From contig NZ_LFMD02000007.1 of the NCBI RefSeq assembly GCF_015776785.2, positions 707,547-771,546 of the forward strand: 64,000 nt of DNA. Direction: 5' to 3'. This document shows, in pieces, positions 42,623 through 51,516 of this stretch (the stretch's first letter is position 1; each line of letters starts with the position of its first letter). The translations under genes were made by a program, and so were the position numbers. The notes under the pieces were generated by a model, which was not told where the DNA came from, did not search any database, and worked only from the letters and a program-made list of their open reading frames with translations. This DNA is from Kitasatospora sp. SUK 42 (GTDB taxonomy: Bacteria; Actinomycetota; Actinomycetes; Streptomycetales; Streptomycetaceae).

Positions 42623-43263
42623 CGGGACACCGCCACTCGTCGTTCCAACAGGTTGAAGACGGCGCTGATGGCCAGTGTGATGATCAGGTAGCCGACGGCG
42701 ATCCAGACGAAGGTCCAGATGATGCTGTAGCCCAGCTCGTTGATGGTTCGGTAGGTGCCCAGCAGCTCGACGACGCTGAACGAACCGGCGATCGCCGAGT
42801 TCTTCGCCAGCGCGATCAGCACGCTGCCGATCGGCGCCACCACCGAGCGGTACGCCTGCGGCAGCACCACCAGGCTCATCGTCTGCCCGAAGCTCATGCC
42901 CAGGCTGCGGGCCGCCTCGCCCTGCCCGGGCGGCACGGTGTTGATGCCCGAGCGCATCGACTCGCAGACGAAGGCCGAGGTGTAGCAGCCGAGCGCCAGC
43001 ACCGCGAACACGTAGAAGGGCAGCGTGATGTTGAACCGGGGCAGGCCCAGCACCACGATGAAGAACAGCAGGGTCAGCGGCGTGTTGCGCAGCACCGTCA
43101 CCCACAGCGTCCCGAACACCCGCAGCGGTCGGACCGGCGAGACCCTGAAGCCCGCGATCAGCACACCCAGCACCAGCGACAGCACGGCGCTCACCGCGAA
43201 CAGCGAGAGCGTGCCGAGGAAGCCGTCCCAGTAGGTCGACCAGTTGTCGGTCAGCGTTTTCAC
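42619..43263 (-). CDS. gluC: Glutamate ABC transporter permease GluC-like
   Basis: First of the two permeases, 214 residues, with five hydrophobic segments and the EAA loop EAARSLGMSFGQTMSLVVLP. It pairs with GluD to form the membrane channel. The start lies 13 bases after the gluB stop, and its stop overlaps the gluD start. Confidence 0.9.
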   Translation of the reverse strand: MKTLTDNWSTYWDGFLGTLSLFAVSAVLSLVLGVLIAGFRVSPVRPLRVFGTLWVTVLRNTPLTLLFFIVVLGLPRFNITLPFYVFAVLALGCYTSAFVCESMRSGINTVPPGQGEAARSLGMSFGQTMSLVVLPQAYRSVVAPIGSVLIALAKNSAIAGSFSVVELLGTYRTINELGYSIIWTFVWIAVGYLIITLAISAVFNLLERRVAVSR

Positions 43264-43276
43264 GGCGCCTGCCCTC

Positions 43277-44200
43277 TCAGTACCGGTCGATCGGCGGCGG
43301 GGTCGGCGCGGGCTCCCCGGACAGACCGAGGGTCGCCTCGAAGGCCCGCCTCCAGTCGCCGTTCTGCTCGTTGTACTCCAGCGCGTCGTTGATCGCGTTG
43401 CGCAGCACGGTGTCGTTCTTCGGGACGCCGATCCCGTACGGCTCGACCGAGAACGGCGGCCCGACCACCTTGAGCTCGTCCGGCACCTTGGCCGCGTAGC
43501 CGAGCAGGATCGCGTTGTCCGTGGTGACGGCGTCGACCTGGTTGGTGATCAGGTTGTCCACGCAGGCCGAGTAGGTGTCGTAGCCGATCAGCTTCGCCTT
43601 CGGGAACTGCGACTGGATCCGCTGGTACGGGGTCGAGCCGGCCGCCGAACAGACCTTCTTGCCGTCCAGGTCCTGCGGCCCGTGGATGCTGTTGTCGTTC
43701 TTGCGCACCAGCAGCGACTGCCCGGCGATGAAGTACGGCCCGGCGAAGCCGACCAGCTTCTTCCGGTTGTCGTTGATGGTGTACGTGCCCACGTAGTAGT
43801 CCACCTGGCCGTTCTGCAGCGCGGTCTCGCGGTTGGCCGAGGCGATGGTCTTGAACTGGATCCGCTCCGGTGGGAAGCCCAGGTAGGCGCCGACCATCTT
43901 GGCGATCTCGATGTCGAAGCCGGAGTACTCGCCGGTCGCCGGGTTCTTCTGGCCCAGGTACGGCTGGTCCTCCTTGGCGCCGACCACCAGGTGGCCCCGG
44001 CTGCGGGCGGCGTCCAGGGTCGGCGAGCCGGTGATCGAGGAGGCGTCCCGCACCTGGTAGGTGGGCAGCGCGCTGGGCTGCGGGCCCTTGGGCGGCGGGG
44101 TGCCGGGCTTGCCGCAGCCGCTCGCCAGGGCGGCGAGCAGCAGGACGGCGGCGAGCAGGCGCTTGCGCGGCCGTGCGGTGGGCGTCGTCTCACGGGTCAC
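43277..44200 (-). CDS. gluB: Glutamate-binding lipoprotein GluB-like
   Basis: Family 3 solute-binding protein of 307 residues. N-terminus RPRKRLLAAVLLLAALASGC gives a lipobox ASGC with Cys near residue 29. Characteristic segments are GYSGFDIEIAKMVGAYLG (as YSGFDIEIAKMVG), NRETALQNGQVDYYVGTYTI and NDALEYNEQNGDWRRAF. Residues after the lipid anchor include a Pro/Gly linker. It should deliver glutamate to GluCD. Located 10 bases after gluA. Confidence 0.9.
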   Translation of the reverse strand: MTRETTPTARPRKRLLAAVLLLAALASGCGKPGTPPPKGPQPSALPTYQVRDASSITGSPTLDAARSRGHLVVGAKEDQPYLGQKNPATGEYSGFDIEIAKMVGAYLGFPPERIQFKTIASANRETALQNGQVDYYVGTYTINDNRKKLVGFAGPYFIAGQSLLVRKNDNSIHGPQDLDGKKVCSAAGSTPYQRIQSQFPKAKLIGYDTYSACVDNLITNQVDAVTTDNAILLGYAAKVPDELKVVGPPFSVEPYGIGVPKNDTVLRNAINDALEYNEQNGDWRRAFEATLGLSGEPAPTPPPIDRY

Positions 44201-44210
44201 GGCCGCCGCC

Positions 44211-44990
44211 TCAGTGCTTCAGGATCTTGGACAGGAAGTCCCGGGCGCGCTCGCTCTCGGGGGCGCTGAAGAACTCCTCCGGGGCGCGGTCCTCGATGAT
44301 CCGTCCGTCGGCCATGAACACCACCCGGTTCGCCGAGGCCCGGGCGAAGCCCATCTCGTGGGTGACCACGACCATCGTCATGCCCTCCCTCGCGAGCTGG
44401 CGCATGACGTCCAGCACCTCGTTGATCATCTCGGGGTCGAGCGCCGAGGTCGGCTCGTCGAACAGCAGCGCCTTGGGGTCCATCGCCAGCGCGCGGGCGA
44501 TCGCGACCCGCTGCTGCTGGCCGCCGGAGAGCTGGGCCGGGTACTTGTCGGCCTGCGCCGCGAGGCCCACCCGCTCCAGCAGCGAGCGGGACTTGGCGTC
44601 CGCCTCCGCCTTCGGGCGGCCGCGGACCTTGATCTGGGCGAGCGAGACGTTCTGCAGCACGGTCCTGTGCGCGAACAGGTTGAAGGACTGGAACACCATG
44701 CCGACCTCGGCACGCAGCCTGGCCAGCCCCTTGCCCTCCGCGGGCAGGGGCTGGCCGTCGATCAGGATGGTGCCGCGCTCGATCGGCTCCAGCCGGTTGA
44801 TCGCCCGGCAGAGCGTGGACTTGCCGGAGCCGGACGGGCCGATGATCACGACGACCTCGCCGCGGCCGACCGTCAGTTCGATGTCCTGCAGTACGTGGAG
44901 GTCGCCGTAGTGCTTGTTGACCCCTCGCATCTCGATCAACGGGGTGAAAGCCGAAGGGCCGGCGGGGGCCGGCCCGGGAGCGGCGGTCAC
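44211..44990 (-). CDS. gluA: Glutamate ABC transporter ATPase GluA-like
   Basis: ATPase of 259 residues: Walker A GPSGSGKST (about 50-58), Q-loop FQSFNLFAHRT, signature LSGGQQQRVAIARAL, Walker B LLFDEPTSALDP and H-loop VTHEMGFARA. GTG 44990 overlaps the stop of the LapA-like gene as GTGA, which fixes the start better than any codon further in. The N-terminus carries a Pro/Ala-rich extension of about 20 residues. Energises GluCD. Confidence 0.92.
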   Translation of the reverse strand: MTAAPGPAPAGPSAFTPLIEMRGVNKHYGDLHVLQDIELTVGRGEVVVIIGPSGSGKSTLCRAINRLEPIERGTILIDGQPLPAEGKGLARLRAEVGMVFQSFNLFAHRTVLQNVSLAQIKVRGRPKAEADAKSRSLLERVGLAAQADKYPAQLSGGQQQRVAIARALAMDPKALLFDEPTSALDPEMINEVLDVMRQLAREGMTMVVVTHEMGFARASANRVVFMADGRIIEDRAPEEFFSAPESERARDFLSKILKH

Positions 44991-45232
44991 CGGCCGCGCC
45001 GCCCCTTCAGCAGCCAGCCCAGCACGGCGCCGACGATCAGCGTGGCCAGCAGCGTGATCCAGAGCGGCGCGGTGACGGCGAACACCCAGAACTGGATCTT
45101 GACGTTGTCGAGATTGGCGAACAGGAACCACACCGCGAGGATCACGATGACGCCGATCCCGATGTACCGGGTGGGGACACCACCGATCTCGCTGCGCCGG
45201 GAACGGGACGAACCGTCTGAAATCTTTGTCAC
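44987..45232 (-). CDS. LapA domain (DUF1049) membrane protein
   Basis: An 81-residue protein: basic N-terminus (SSRSRRSEIGG), first hydrophobic segment YIGIGVIVILAVWFLFANLD, the family-typical VKIQFWVF and second segment LWITLLATLIVGAVLGWLLKGRR. LapA-family proteins assist lipopolysaccharide assembly in Gram-negatives; in actinobacteria the role is unknown. Start taken at GTG 45232; GTG 45289 would add 19 residues. It is coupled by GTGA to gluA, which is unusual and may tie its dosage to glutamate uptake. Confidence 0.75.
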   Translation of the reverse strand: MTKISDGSSRSRRSEIGGVPTRYIGIGVIVILAVWFLFANLDNVKIQFWVFAVTAPLWITLLATLIVGAVLGWLLKGRRGR

Positions 45233-45296
45233 CGGAGCAGTCTGCGGGCCGAACGGACGATTTGCCCGGTTACGCGCCCTCACGCGCAAAGGAGTA

Positions 45297-45324
45297 ACCC
45301 GTACGGGTCAATCTGACCCCGTAC
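45297..45324. promoter_or_regulatory. Palindromes between ABC exporter end and lapA-glu operon
   Basis: ACCCGTACGGGT (45297-45308) is a perfect 12-bp palindrome, and GTACGGGTCA (45301-45310) also pairs with TGACCCCGTAC (45314-45324). It lies 65-92 bases upstream of lapA. It could be an operator of the glu unit; the downstream exporter gene on the same strand ends at 45370, so it is not that gene's promoter. Confidence 0.4.
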
Positions 45325-45369
45325 AGGTTTACCGATCTACCTCCTTGGTGCTACGAGCTCCCCCGGCCG

Positions 45370-47142
45370 CTACCCCTCGTCCCTCCAGGAGCGCCAGAGC
45401 GCCGCGTACGGGCCGCCGGCCGCGACCAGCTCCGGATGGCTGCCGTACTCGCTGATCCGCCCGCCCTCGACCACGGCGATCACGTCGGCGTCGTGCGCGG
45501 TGTGCAGCCGGTGGGCGATGGCGATGACCGTGCGGCCCTCCAGCACCCGGGACAGCGAGCGCTCCAGGTGCCGGGCGGCGCGCGGGTCCAGCAGCGAGGT
45601 GGCCTCGTCCAGCACCAGGGTGTGCGGATCGGCCAGCACCAGCCGGGCCAGCGCCAGCTGCTGCGCCTGCGGCGGGGTCAGCGAGGCGCCGCCGGAGCCG
45701 ACCTCGGTGTCCAGGCCCTCCGGCAGGGCGTCCACCCAGGCCCCGGCGTCCACCGCGTCCAGCGCGGACCGCAGCTCGGTGTCGTCCGCCTCGGGCGCGG
45801 CCAGCCGCAGGTTGTCCCGCAGGGTGCCGACGAACACGTGGTGCTCCTGGTTGACCAGGGCGACCTCCGCGCGCACCCGCTCGGCCGGCATCCGGGACAG
45901 CGCCGCGCCGCCCAGGGTGACGCTGCCGCGGCCCGGCGCGTAGATCCCGGCCAGCAGCCGCCCGAGGGTGGACTTGCCGGCCCCGGACGGCCCGACCAGG
46001 GCGACCCGGCTGCCCGGGGCGACGTCCAGACTGATCCCGTGCAGCACGTCCGCGCCCTCGCGGTAGCCGAAGCGGACGTCCCGGGCCTCGACCCGGCGGC
46101 CGTCCGGGCGGGCGGACTCGTCCCCCTCGTGCTCCGGCACCTCGCCCACGCCGACCAGCCGGGCCAGCGAGGCCTGCCCGATCTGCAGCTCGTCGTACCA
46201 GCGCAGGATCAGGTCCACCGGGCCGATCAGCATCTGCGCGTACAGCACGCCGGTGGTCAACTGACCGACGGTGATCCAACCCTTGAGGGTGAGCAGACCG
46301 CCGACCATCAGGGTGGCCAGGACCGCCGAGGTGTAGACCGCGTCGATGGTCGGGAACCAGACCGAACGCAGCCACAGGGTGTAGCGCTCCCAGGCCAGCC
46401 ACTCGCGCAGCTTCCGGTCGGTCAGCCGGACCCGCTCGTCGCCCAGCCGCAGCGCCTCCACCGTCCGCCCGGCGTCCACCGTCTCGGCCAGCACGTTGCT
46501 CACGGCGGCGTACCCGGCCGCCTCGTTGCGGTAGGACTGCGGTGCGCGCCGGAAGTACCAGCGCGAGCTGGCCAGCAGCAGCGGCAGCCCGACCAGCGAG
46601 GTCAGCGCCAGCAGCGGCGAGGTGACCAGCAGGGCGCCGAGCACCAGCAGCAGGGACACCACGGCGACGGCCAGCTCGGGCACCGCCTCGCGCACCGACT
46701 TGTCCAGCCGGTCGATGTCGGTGGTGCCCCGGGAGACGAGGTCCCCGGTGCCCGCCCGCTCCAGCACACCGGTCGGCAGCGCGACCGAGCGGACCAGGAA
46801 GTCCTCGCGCAGGTCGGCCAGCACCTGCTCACCGAGCACCGCTCCGCGCATCCGCGACCAGCCGGTGAAGGCGGCCTGCACCACCAGCGCCAGCAGGTAC
46901 CAGCCGATCGCCACCGCGATGGCGGCCTCGGCGGTGCCGGTGGCCAGCGACTCGACCAGGTTGCCGAGCACCCAGGGCCCGACCAGCCCGGCCAGCGTGG
47001 CCACCGAGTGCAGCGCCACCACCGCGGAGAACCCGCGCCGGTGCCGCCGCCCGAGCAGCCACAGGTACGCGCGCACGGCTGCCGGGGAACCGACCGGCAG
47101 GGTGGTGGCCGGCCCCTGCTCCTGTTGGACGGGGGGCTTCAT
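45370..47142 (-). CDS. ABC exporter subunit 2 (canonical P-loop, degenerate signature)
   Basis: Fused membrane-ATPase half-transporter of 590 residues with a six-helix ABC exporter domain (about 25-330) and an ATPase domain (about 350-590). Walker A GPSGAGKST (384-392), Walker B LVLDEATSLLDP (509-520, Glu513) and H-loop IAHRLH are intact. The signature reads LTPPQ (488-492) in place of LSGGQ. ATG 47142 has GAGGAG upstream. It lies 43 bases after the partner gene, and the two should form a heterodimer with one competent ATP site. Substrate unknown. Confidence 0.9.
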   Translation of the reverse strand: MKPPVQQEQGPATTLPVGSPAAVRAYLWLLGRRHRRGFSAVVALHSVATLAGLVGPWVLGNLVESLATGTAEAAIAVAIGWYLLALVVQAAFTGWSRMRGAVLGEQVLADLREDFLVRSVALPTGVLERAGTGDLVSRGTTDIDRLDKSVREAVPELAVAVVSLLLVLGALLVTSPLLALTSLVGLPLLLASSRWYFRRAPQSYRNEAAGYAAVSNVLAETVDAGRTVEALRLGDERVRLTDRKLREWLAWERYTLWLRSVWFPTIDAVYTSAVLATLMVGGLLTLKGWITVGQLTTGVLYAQMLIGPVDLILRWYDELQIGQASLARLVGVGEVPEHEGDESARPDGRRVEARDVRFGYREGADVLHGISLDVAPGSRVALVGPSGAGKSTLGRLLAGIYAPGRGSVTLGGAALSRMPAERVRAEVALVNQEHHVFVGTLRDNLRLAAPEADDTELRSALDAVDAGAWVDALPEGLDTEVGSGGASLTPPQAQQLALARLVLADPHTLVLDEATSLLDPRAARHLERSLSRVLEGRTVIAIAHRLHTAHDADVIAVVEGGRISEYGSHPELVAAGGPYAALWRSWRDEG

Positions 47143-47185
47143 GACGTACTCCTCGGGTGAGTGGCAGGACGGTTGGCGACGGTGC

Positions 47186-48973
47186 TCATACGGCCTCACC
47201 CACCGGCTGGACGGCGTCCTCGCCCCGGATGACCACCGCCCGGTAGGCCGGCTCGGTGCGCATCAGCTCCCGGTGACGCCCGGCGGCGGCCACCCGGCCG
47301 TCCCGCAGCAGCACCACCCGGTCGGCCTGGTCGAGCAGCAGCGGGCTGGTCGCGAACACCACGGTGGTGCGCCCCGCCCTGGTGGCCCGCAGCCCGGTGG
47401 CGATCCGGGACTCGGTGTGGGCGTCCACGGCGCTGGTCGGCTCGTCCAGCACCAGGACGGGCGGATCGGCCAGCAGCGCGCGGGCCAGGGCCAGCCGCTG
47501 GCGCTGCCCGCCGGAGAGCGAACGGCCGCGCTCGGTGATCCGGGCACGCATCGGATCGCCCCCGCAGTCCGGCGAGCCGTCCGTCAGTGCCTCCAGCACG
47601 TCCTCGGAACGGGCGGCGGCCAGTGCCTCGGCCGCCGAGACCCGGCCCGAGGAGGGGATGTCCAGCAGTTCGGCCAGCGTCCCGGAGAGCAGCACCGGAT
47701 CCTTGTCGTGGACCAGCACCGCCGCCCTGGCCTCGGCCAGCGGCACCGCGTCCAGGTCCGTTCCGCCGAGCCGGACGGAGGGCTGCTCCGCCTCGCCCTC
47801 GGCGAGCGGGACGTGGCCGCCGAGCCGCTCGGCGAGCGCACCGGCGAAGTCCGGGTCCCCGCAGACCACCGCGGTGATCTCTCCGGCCCGCACCGTGAGC
47901 CCGGTCCGCGGGTCGTACAGGTCCGACTTGCCCGGCCTCGCCAGCGCGGCCCCGGCCACGCCGCTGGTCCGACTGAGCGAGAGCACCCGGACGGCCCGCC
48001 CGGCCGAGACCCGGGCGACGCTCCAGGCGTGCGCCGCCTCGCCCAGGATCCGCAGCGGCGAGGCCAGGAAGGCCGTCGCGCCGTACACCGCGATCAGGGT
48101 GCCCACGGCGAGCTCGCCGGAGGCCGCCAGCCGGGCGCCGTACCACGTCACGGCGACCACGAACAGGCCCGGCAGCAGGATCTGTTGAGCCTGCATCAGG
48201 GACCAGAGCCGGGCCGAGCGCACCGCCGCCGCCCGGACCTTCTGGGAGGCCGCCCGGTACCGCTCCAGGAACAGCTCCTCGCCGCCGATGCCGCGCAGCA
48301 CCCGCAGCCCGGCCACCGTGTCGGCGGCCAGCTCGGTGGCCTTGCCGCCGAGCGCGCGCTGCTTCTCGTACCGCCGCTCGAACGGCCCGATCAGCGGCCA
48401 GACCGAGGCGGCCAGCACCGGGACGCCGAGCAGCACACCGATCCCGAGCACCGGCTCGACCACCAGCACCGCCGAACTGACGACGAGCCAGACGATCACC
48501 GCCGCCCGGACCCTGGCGACCAGTTCGACGTACCAGCCGATCCGTTCGACGTCCCCGCTGCCGACCGCGACCACCTCACCGGTGGCGATCCGCCGGGACA
48601 GCCCGGCCCCGAGGTGCGAGGCCTGACCGGCCACCAACTGCCGTACCTGGCAGGCCCCGTGGATCCAGTTCCAGACCGCCTGCCGGTGCAGCAGCACGGT
48701 GCCGATCGAGGCCGTCACGGACAGCAGCAGCGCCAGCGCGCCGACCCGCCAGATCCCGGCGGCGTCGCCGTCGACGGCGGCCTGCACGCCGCGACCGAGC
48801 ACCACCGGCATCGCGGCCTGGGAGCCCATCTCCACCAGCGCCCAGCAGGTGGCGAGCACCTGCCCGCGCCGCTGGGCGCGCTGCAGCCAGCGCAGGAAGG
48901 CCATGGGCGAGGAGAGGTCCGGACGGCCGGGATCGGCCAGCGGCAACGGGGTGAGCAAAGGGGCGAGCGGCAT
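47186..48973 (-). CDS. ABC exporter subunit 1 (no P-loop, intact signature)
   Basis: Half-transporter of 595 residues with the same architecture: membrane domain about 35-320, ATPase domain about 350-595. Where Walker A should be, after LTVRAGEITAVV, the sequence is CGDPDFAGA (371-379), with no GxxGxGK(S/T). Signature LSGGQRQRLALARAL (486 on) and Walker B VLVLDEPTSAVD with Glu511 are intact. The H-loop position reads FATSPL, lacking the usual histidine. ATG 48973 has GGAG close upstream. First gene of the two-gene exporter operon. Confidence 0.9.
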   Translation of the reverse strand: MPLAPLLTPLPLADPGRPDLSSPMAFLRWLQRAQRRGQVLATCWALVEMGSQAAMPVVLGRGVQAAVDGDAAGIWRVGALALLLSVTASIGTVLLHRQAVWNWIHGACQVRQLVAGQASHLGAGLSRRIATGEVVAVGSGDVERIGWYVELVARVRAAVIVWLVVSSAVLVVEPVLGIGVLLGVPVLAASVWPLIGPFERRYEKQRALGGKATELAADTVAGLRVLRGIGGEELFLERYRAASQKVRAAAVRSARLWSLMQAQQILLPGLFVVAVTWYGARLAASGELAVGTLIAVYGATAFLASPLRILGEAAHAWSVARVSAGRAVRVLSLSRTSGVAGAALARPGKSDLYDPRTGLTVRAGEITAVVCGDPDFAGALAERLGGHVPLAEGEAEQPSVRLGGTDLDAVPLAEARAAVLVHDKDPVLLSGTLAELLDIPSSGRVSAAEALAAARSEDVLEALTDGSPDCGGDPMRARITERGRSLSGGQRQRLALARALLADPPVLVLDEPTSAVDAHTESRIATGLRATRAGRTTVVFATSPLLLDQADRVVLLRDGRVAAAGRHRELMRTEPAYRAVVIRGEDAVQPVGEAV

Positions 48974-49514
48974 GACACTCCGATGGGGAGGCTGCGGGAA
49001 GGCGCAGGGGTGCGGGGAGGGTGCGGAGGTGCGAGGGCGTGCACGGGCGCAGGCCGTACGGCGAGGCGGCCCGGCACACGCGACGGGGCGCGGGCTGAGG
49101 ACGCGCGGCACGGCGGCGCCGCGGCGTCGGCGCGTCCGGAGGAGGCACCGGACGGACACGGGAAGGGCACGGAGGGCCCGGATCTCAGGAGGTCATGGCC
49201 GCGAGCCTGCCAAGCCGACTGTGATCCACGCAACAGGTTTTTCGCCGCCCCGCCGACTCACCGCCGACTCACCGGCGGCTCACCACCGACTCCCGCCCGG
49301 CCCGTCGCCGGCCCACCACGGGCTCACGGCCGGGCCCCCACCCACCACCGGGGCCCCACCCGCCACCGGATCCCGCCGAGGCGCCGCCGCGACACGCCCC
49401 GGCAAAAGTTCACCATGGTTGGCCCAAGATTCCCCCGGACGGCGGGAACAATCACCCCGGGGCCCCAGTTGGCCCCACTGGTACCAGTGAACGACCAGGA
49501 GGGCATCCCTTCCC
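48974..49514. other. Divergent intergenic region, low complexity
   Basis: 541 bases between the exporter and the aldo/keto reductase. The left part is purine-rich (leader of the exporter gene). Bases 49250-49400 are an irregular Pro-codon-like reiteration of CCCACCACC and CTCACCGCC units. The right end holds a palindrome and the reductase ribosome site. No gene supported. Confidence 0.6.
49476..49489. promoter_or_regulatory. Palindrome upstream of the aldo/keto reductase
   Basis: CACTGGTACCAGTG is a perfect 14-bp palindrome ending 25 bases before the GTG start, preceded by GGGGCCCC (49458-49465) and TTGGCC repeats. It probably overlaps the promoter or the transcription start, as a repressor site would. 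Confidence 0.45.
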
Positions 49515-50378
49515 GTGAGCAACATCCCCAGCATCACCCTGAACGACGGCGCCCAGATCCCCCAGCTCGGCTTCGGCGTGTGGCAGGTCCCGGACAACGA
49601 GGCCACCCCCGCCGTCCGCGCCGCGCTCCAGGCGGGCTACCGCTCGATCGACACCGCGGCGATCTACGAGAACGAGGACGGCACCGGCCTGGCGATCCGC
49701 GAGGCGCTGGCGGGCGGCCTCGCCCGCGAGGACCTCTACGTCACCACCAAGCTGTGGAACTCCGGCACCCGCGACTGGTCCGGCGAGCAGGGCCGCGACG
49801 CGGTGCTGCGCGAGTTCGACGCCTCGCTGGCCAAGCTCGGCCTGGAGTACATCAACCTCTACCTGATCCACTGGCCGCGCCCGATGCACGGCAGCTACCT
49901 GAACGTCTGGAAGGCCCTGGAGCAGCTGAAGGCGGACGGCCGCGTCCGGTCGATCGGCGTCTCCAACTTCGGCCAGGAGCAGCTGACCCGCCTGCTCGAC
50001 GAGGCCGAGGTCGTCCCGGTGCTGAACCAGGTCGAGCTGCACCCGTACTTCCCGCAGAAGGAGCTGCGCGCCTTCCACACCCGGCACGGCATCGCCACCG
50101 AGGCGTGGAGCCCGCTGGGCCAGGGCCGGGAGCTGCTCGCCGAGCCGGCTCTGGTGAAGACCGCCGAGAAGCACGGCCGCACGGTCGCCCAGGTGGTCCT
50201 CCGCTGGCACCTGCAGAACGGCGTGATCGCCATCCCGAAGTCGGTCACCCCGTCCCGCATCCGGGAGAACCTGAACGTCACCGGCTTCGAGCTGGACGCC
50301 GAGGACCTCGCGGTGATCGCCGAGATCGCCACCGGCAAGCGGATCGGTCCGGACCCGCAGGAGTTCGACTGGAACTGA
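49515..50378 (+). CDS. Aldo/keto reductase
   Basis: NADPH-dependent reductase of 287 residues of the prokaryotic AKR5 type (2,5-diketo-gluconate reductase-like). Catalytic tetrad: Asp47 in SIDTAAIY, Tyr52 in the same segment, Lys78 in VTTKLWN and the histidine in YLIHWP. The cofactor region reads IAIPKSVTPSRIRENL. TIM-barrel, cytoplasmic; broad aldehyde or ketone substrates. GTG 49515 with AGGAGG 12 bases upstream. Confidence 0.92.
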   Translation: MSNIPSITLNDGAQIPQLGFGVWQVPDNEATPAVRAALQAGYRSIDTAAIYENEDGTGLAIREALAGGLAREDLYVTTKLWNSGTRDWSGEQGRDAVLREFDASLAKLGLEYINLYLIHWPRPMHGSYLNVWKALEQLKADGRVRSIGVSNFGQEQLTRLLDEAEVVPVLNQVELHPYFPQKELRAFHTRHGIATEAWSPLGQGRELLAEPALVKTAEKHGRTVAQVVLRWHLQNGVIAIPKSVTPSRIRENLNVTGFELDAEDLAVIAEIATGKRIGPDPQEFDWN

Positions 50379-50429
50379 GTCGGGCGCAGGGCGCCGGCGC
50401 TCACGACCGGCGCTCCCGACCATCAGTCA

Positions 50430-50476
50430 TACCGGAGTACCGCCTACCCCGTTCGGGGGTGGGCGGTACTCCGGTA
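50430..50476 (+). terminator. Terminator after the aldo/keto reductase
   Basis: TACCGGAGTACCGCC (50430-50444) pairs with GGCGGTACTCCGGTA (50462-50476), with CCCC/GGGG pairing inside the loop. A strong hairpin 51 bases after the stop codon. Confidence 0.85.
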
Positions 50477-50619
50477 CACCCGGATTCACCGGGGCAACAG
50501 CCAAGACGCCGCAACGACGGCCTCGTGCCAACAGGCCTCATATCAACAGCCTTGCGCCAACCGCCGCGACCCTCAGGAACTTTGGCGAATCGTTTTGGCT
50601 GAAGTTACCAAGGCTTGAG

Positions 50620-51516
50620 CTAGAGCCTGGCCGCCTTGGCGATCAGCGCGAGCGCGGCCTCGTGCTCCTCCTCCGGCAGCGGGGCGAGCAGCAGCCGCTG
50701 GACCTCGGCCACTCCCGCGGCCGAGCGGTGCAGCAGGTCCTGACCCGCCGGTGAGAGCGAGAGCAGGTTGCGCCGCCCGTCCGAGGGGTCACGCCGGCGC
50801 TGCACGAGGCCGCGGCGCACCAGTCGGCTGACCATCTCGGCCATCGTGGCCTTGTCCAGCGACGCCAGCTCGCCGACCGTGCGCTGGTCCGCGCCCGGTT
50901 CCAGTTCCAGTGCGTCCAGCACGGCGTACTGCGGGGCCGTCAGCTCCACGCCGACGTGCTCCGACCAGAGCTTGGTGTGCACCTGCTGACCGACCCTGAT
51001 CAGGTAGCCGATCGCCCGCTGGGCGTCCAGTATCGGGCGCGCGTCCGAGAAGACCGCGACCGCGGCGGGCTCCAGCCTGGCTATCCTGGCCATCACCCGG
51101 ACGATCTCGATCTGCTCCTCCGGCGTGAGCGGCTCGAAGAGCACGCGCTGCACGCGGACCACACCACCGGTGGCCTCGCGCACCGCCTGGGCGCCGCTCT
51201 GCGAGAGAGCGAGCAGCTTGCGCCGGCCGTCGGCCGGATCGCGCCTTCGCAGCACCAGGCCGCGGCGGACCAGCCGCGCGACCATCTCCGCCATCGTGGC
51301 CTTGTCGAGCGAGGCCCGCTCGCCGACGGTCCGCTGGTCCGCGCCCGGTTCCAGGGCGAGCACCAGCAGGACCGCGAACTGCGGAGCCGTGAGATCGGCT
51401 CCGACGTGTTCGGACCACAGCCGGGTGTGAACCTGCTGTGCAACACGAATGAGGTGGCCGGGCGACTGCTGAAGTCGCGCGGACACGCGGGTTGTCGGGA
51501 TCTCCCCCAGCACCAT
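50620..51516 (-). CDS. Tandem-domain MarR regulator
   Basis: A 298-residue protein made of two full MarR domains, residues 19-148 and 169-298, each 130 long and alignable without gaps; I count 86 identities of 130. Both keep the recognition segment SLDKATMAEM and the wing RRRDPxDGRR. A normal MarR works as a dimer of about 145-residue chains, so this may be a single-chain pseudo-dimer. The N-terminal 18 residues are extra. ATG 51516. Divergent from fabG at 51892. Ligand unknown. Confidence 0.88.
   Translation of the reverse strand: MVLGEIPTTRVSARLQQSPGHLIRVAQQVHTRLWSEHVGADLTAPQFAVLLVLALEPGADQRTVGERASLDKATMAEMVARLVRRGLVLRRRDPADGRRKLLALSQSGAQAVREATGGVVRVQRVLFEPLTPEEQIEIVRVMARIARLEPAAVAVFSDARPILDAQRAIGYLIRVGQQVHTKLWSEHVGVELTAPQYAVLDALELEPGADQRTVGELASLDKATMAEMVSRLVRRGLVQRRRDPSDGRRNLLSLSPAGQDLLHRSAAGVAEVQRLLLAPLPEEEHEAALALIAKAARL

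Noticed and set aside
49250..49400. CCCACCACC-rich stretch as a coding Pro/His repeat
   Set aside because: No start or ribosome site, and frame broken; best read as low-complexity intergenic DNA.
46622..50602. A 1326-codon open frame on the plus strand across the ABC exporter and aldo/keto reductase
   Set aside because: Shadow frame with Arg/Pro/Ala-rich nonsense; it runs through intergenic low-complexity DNA.
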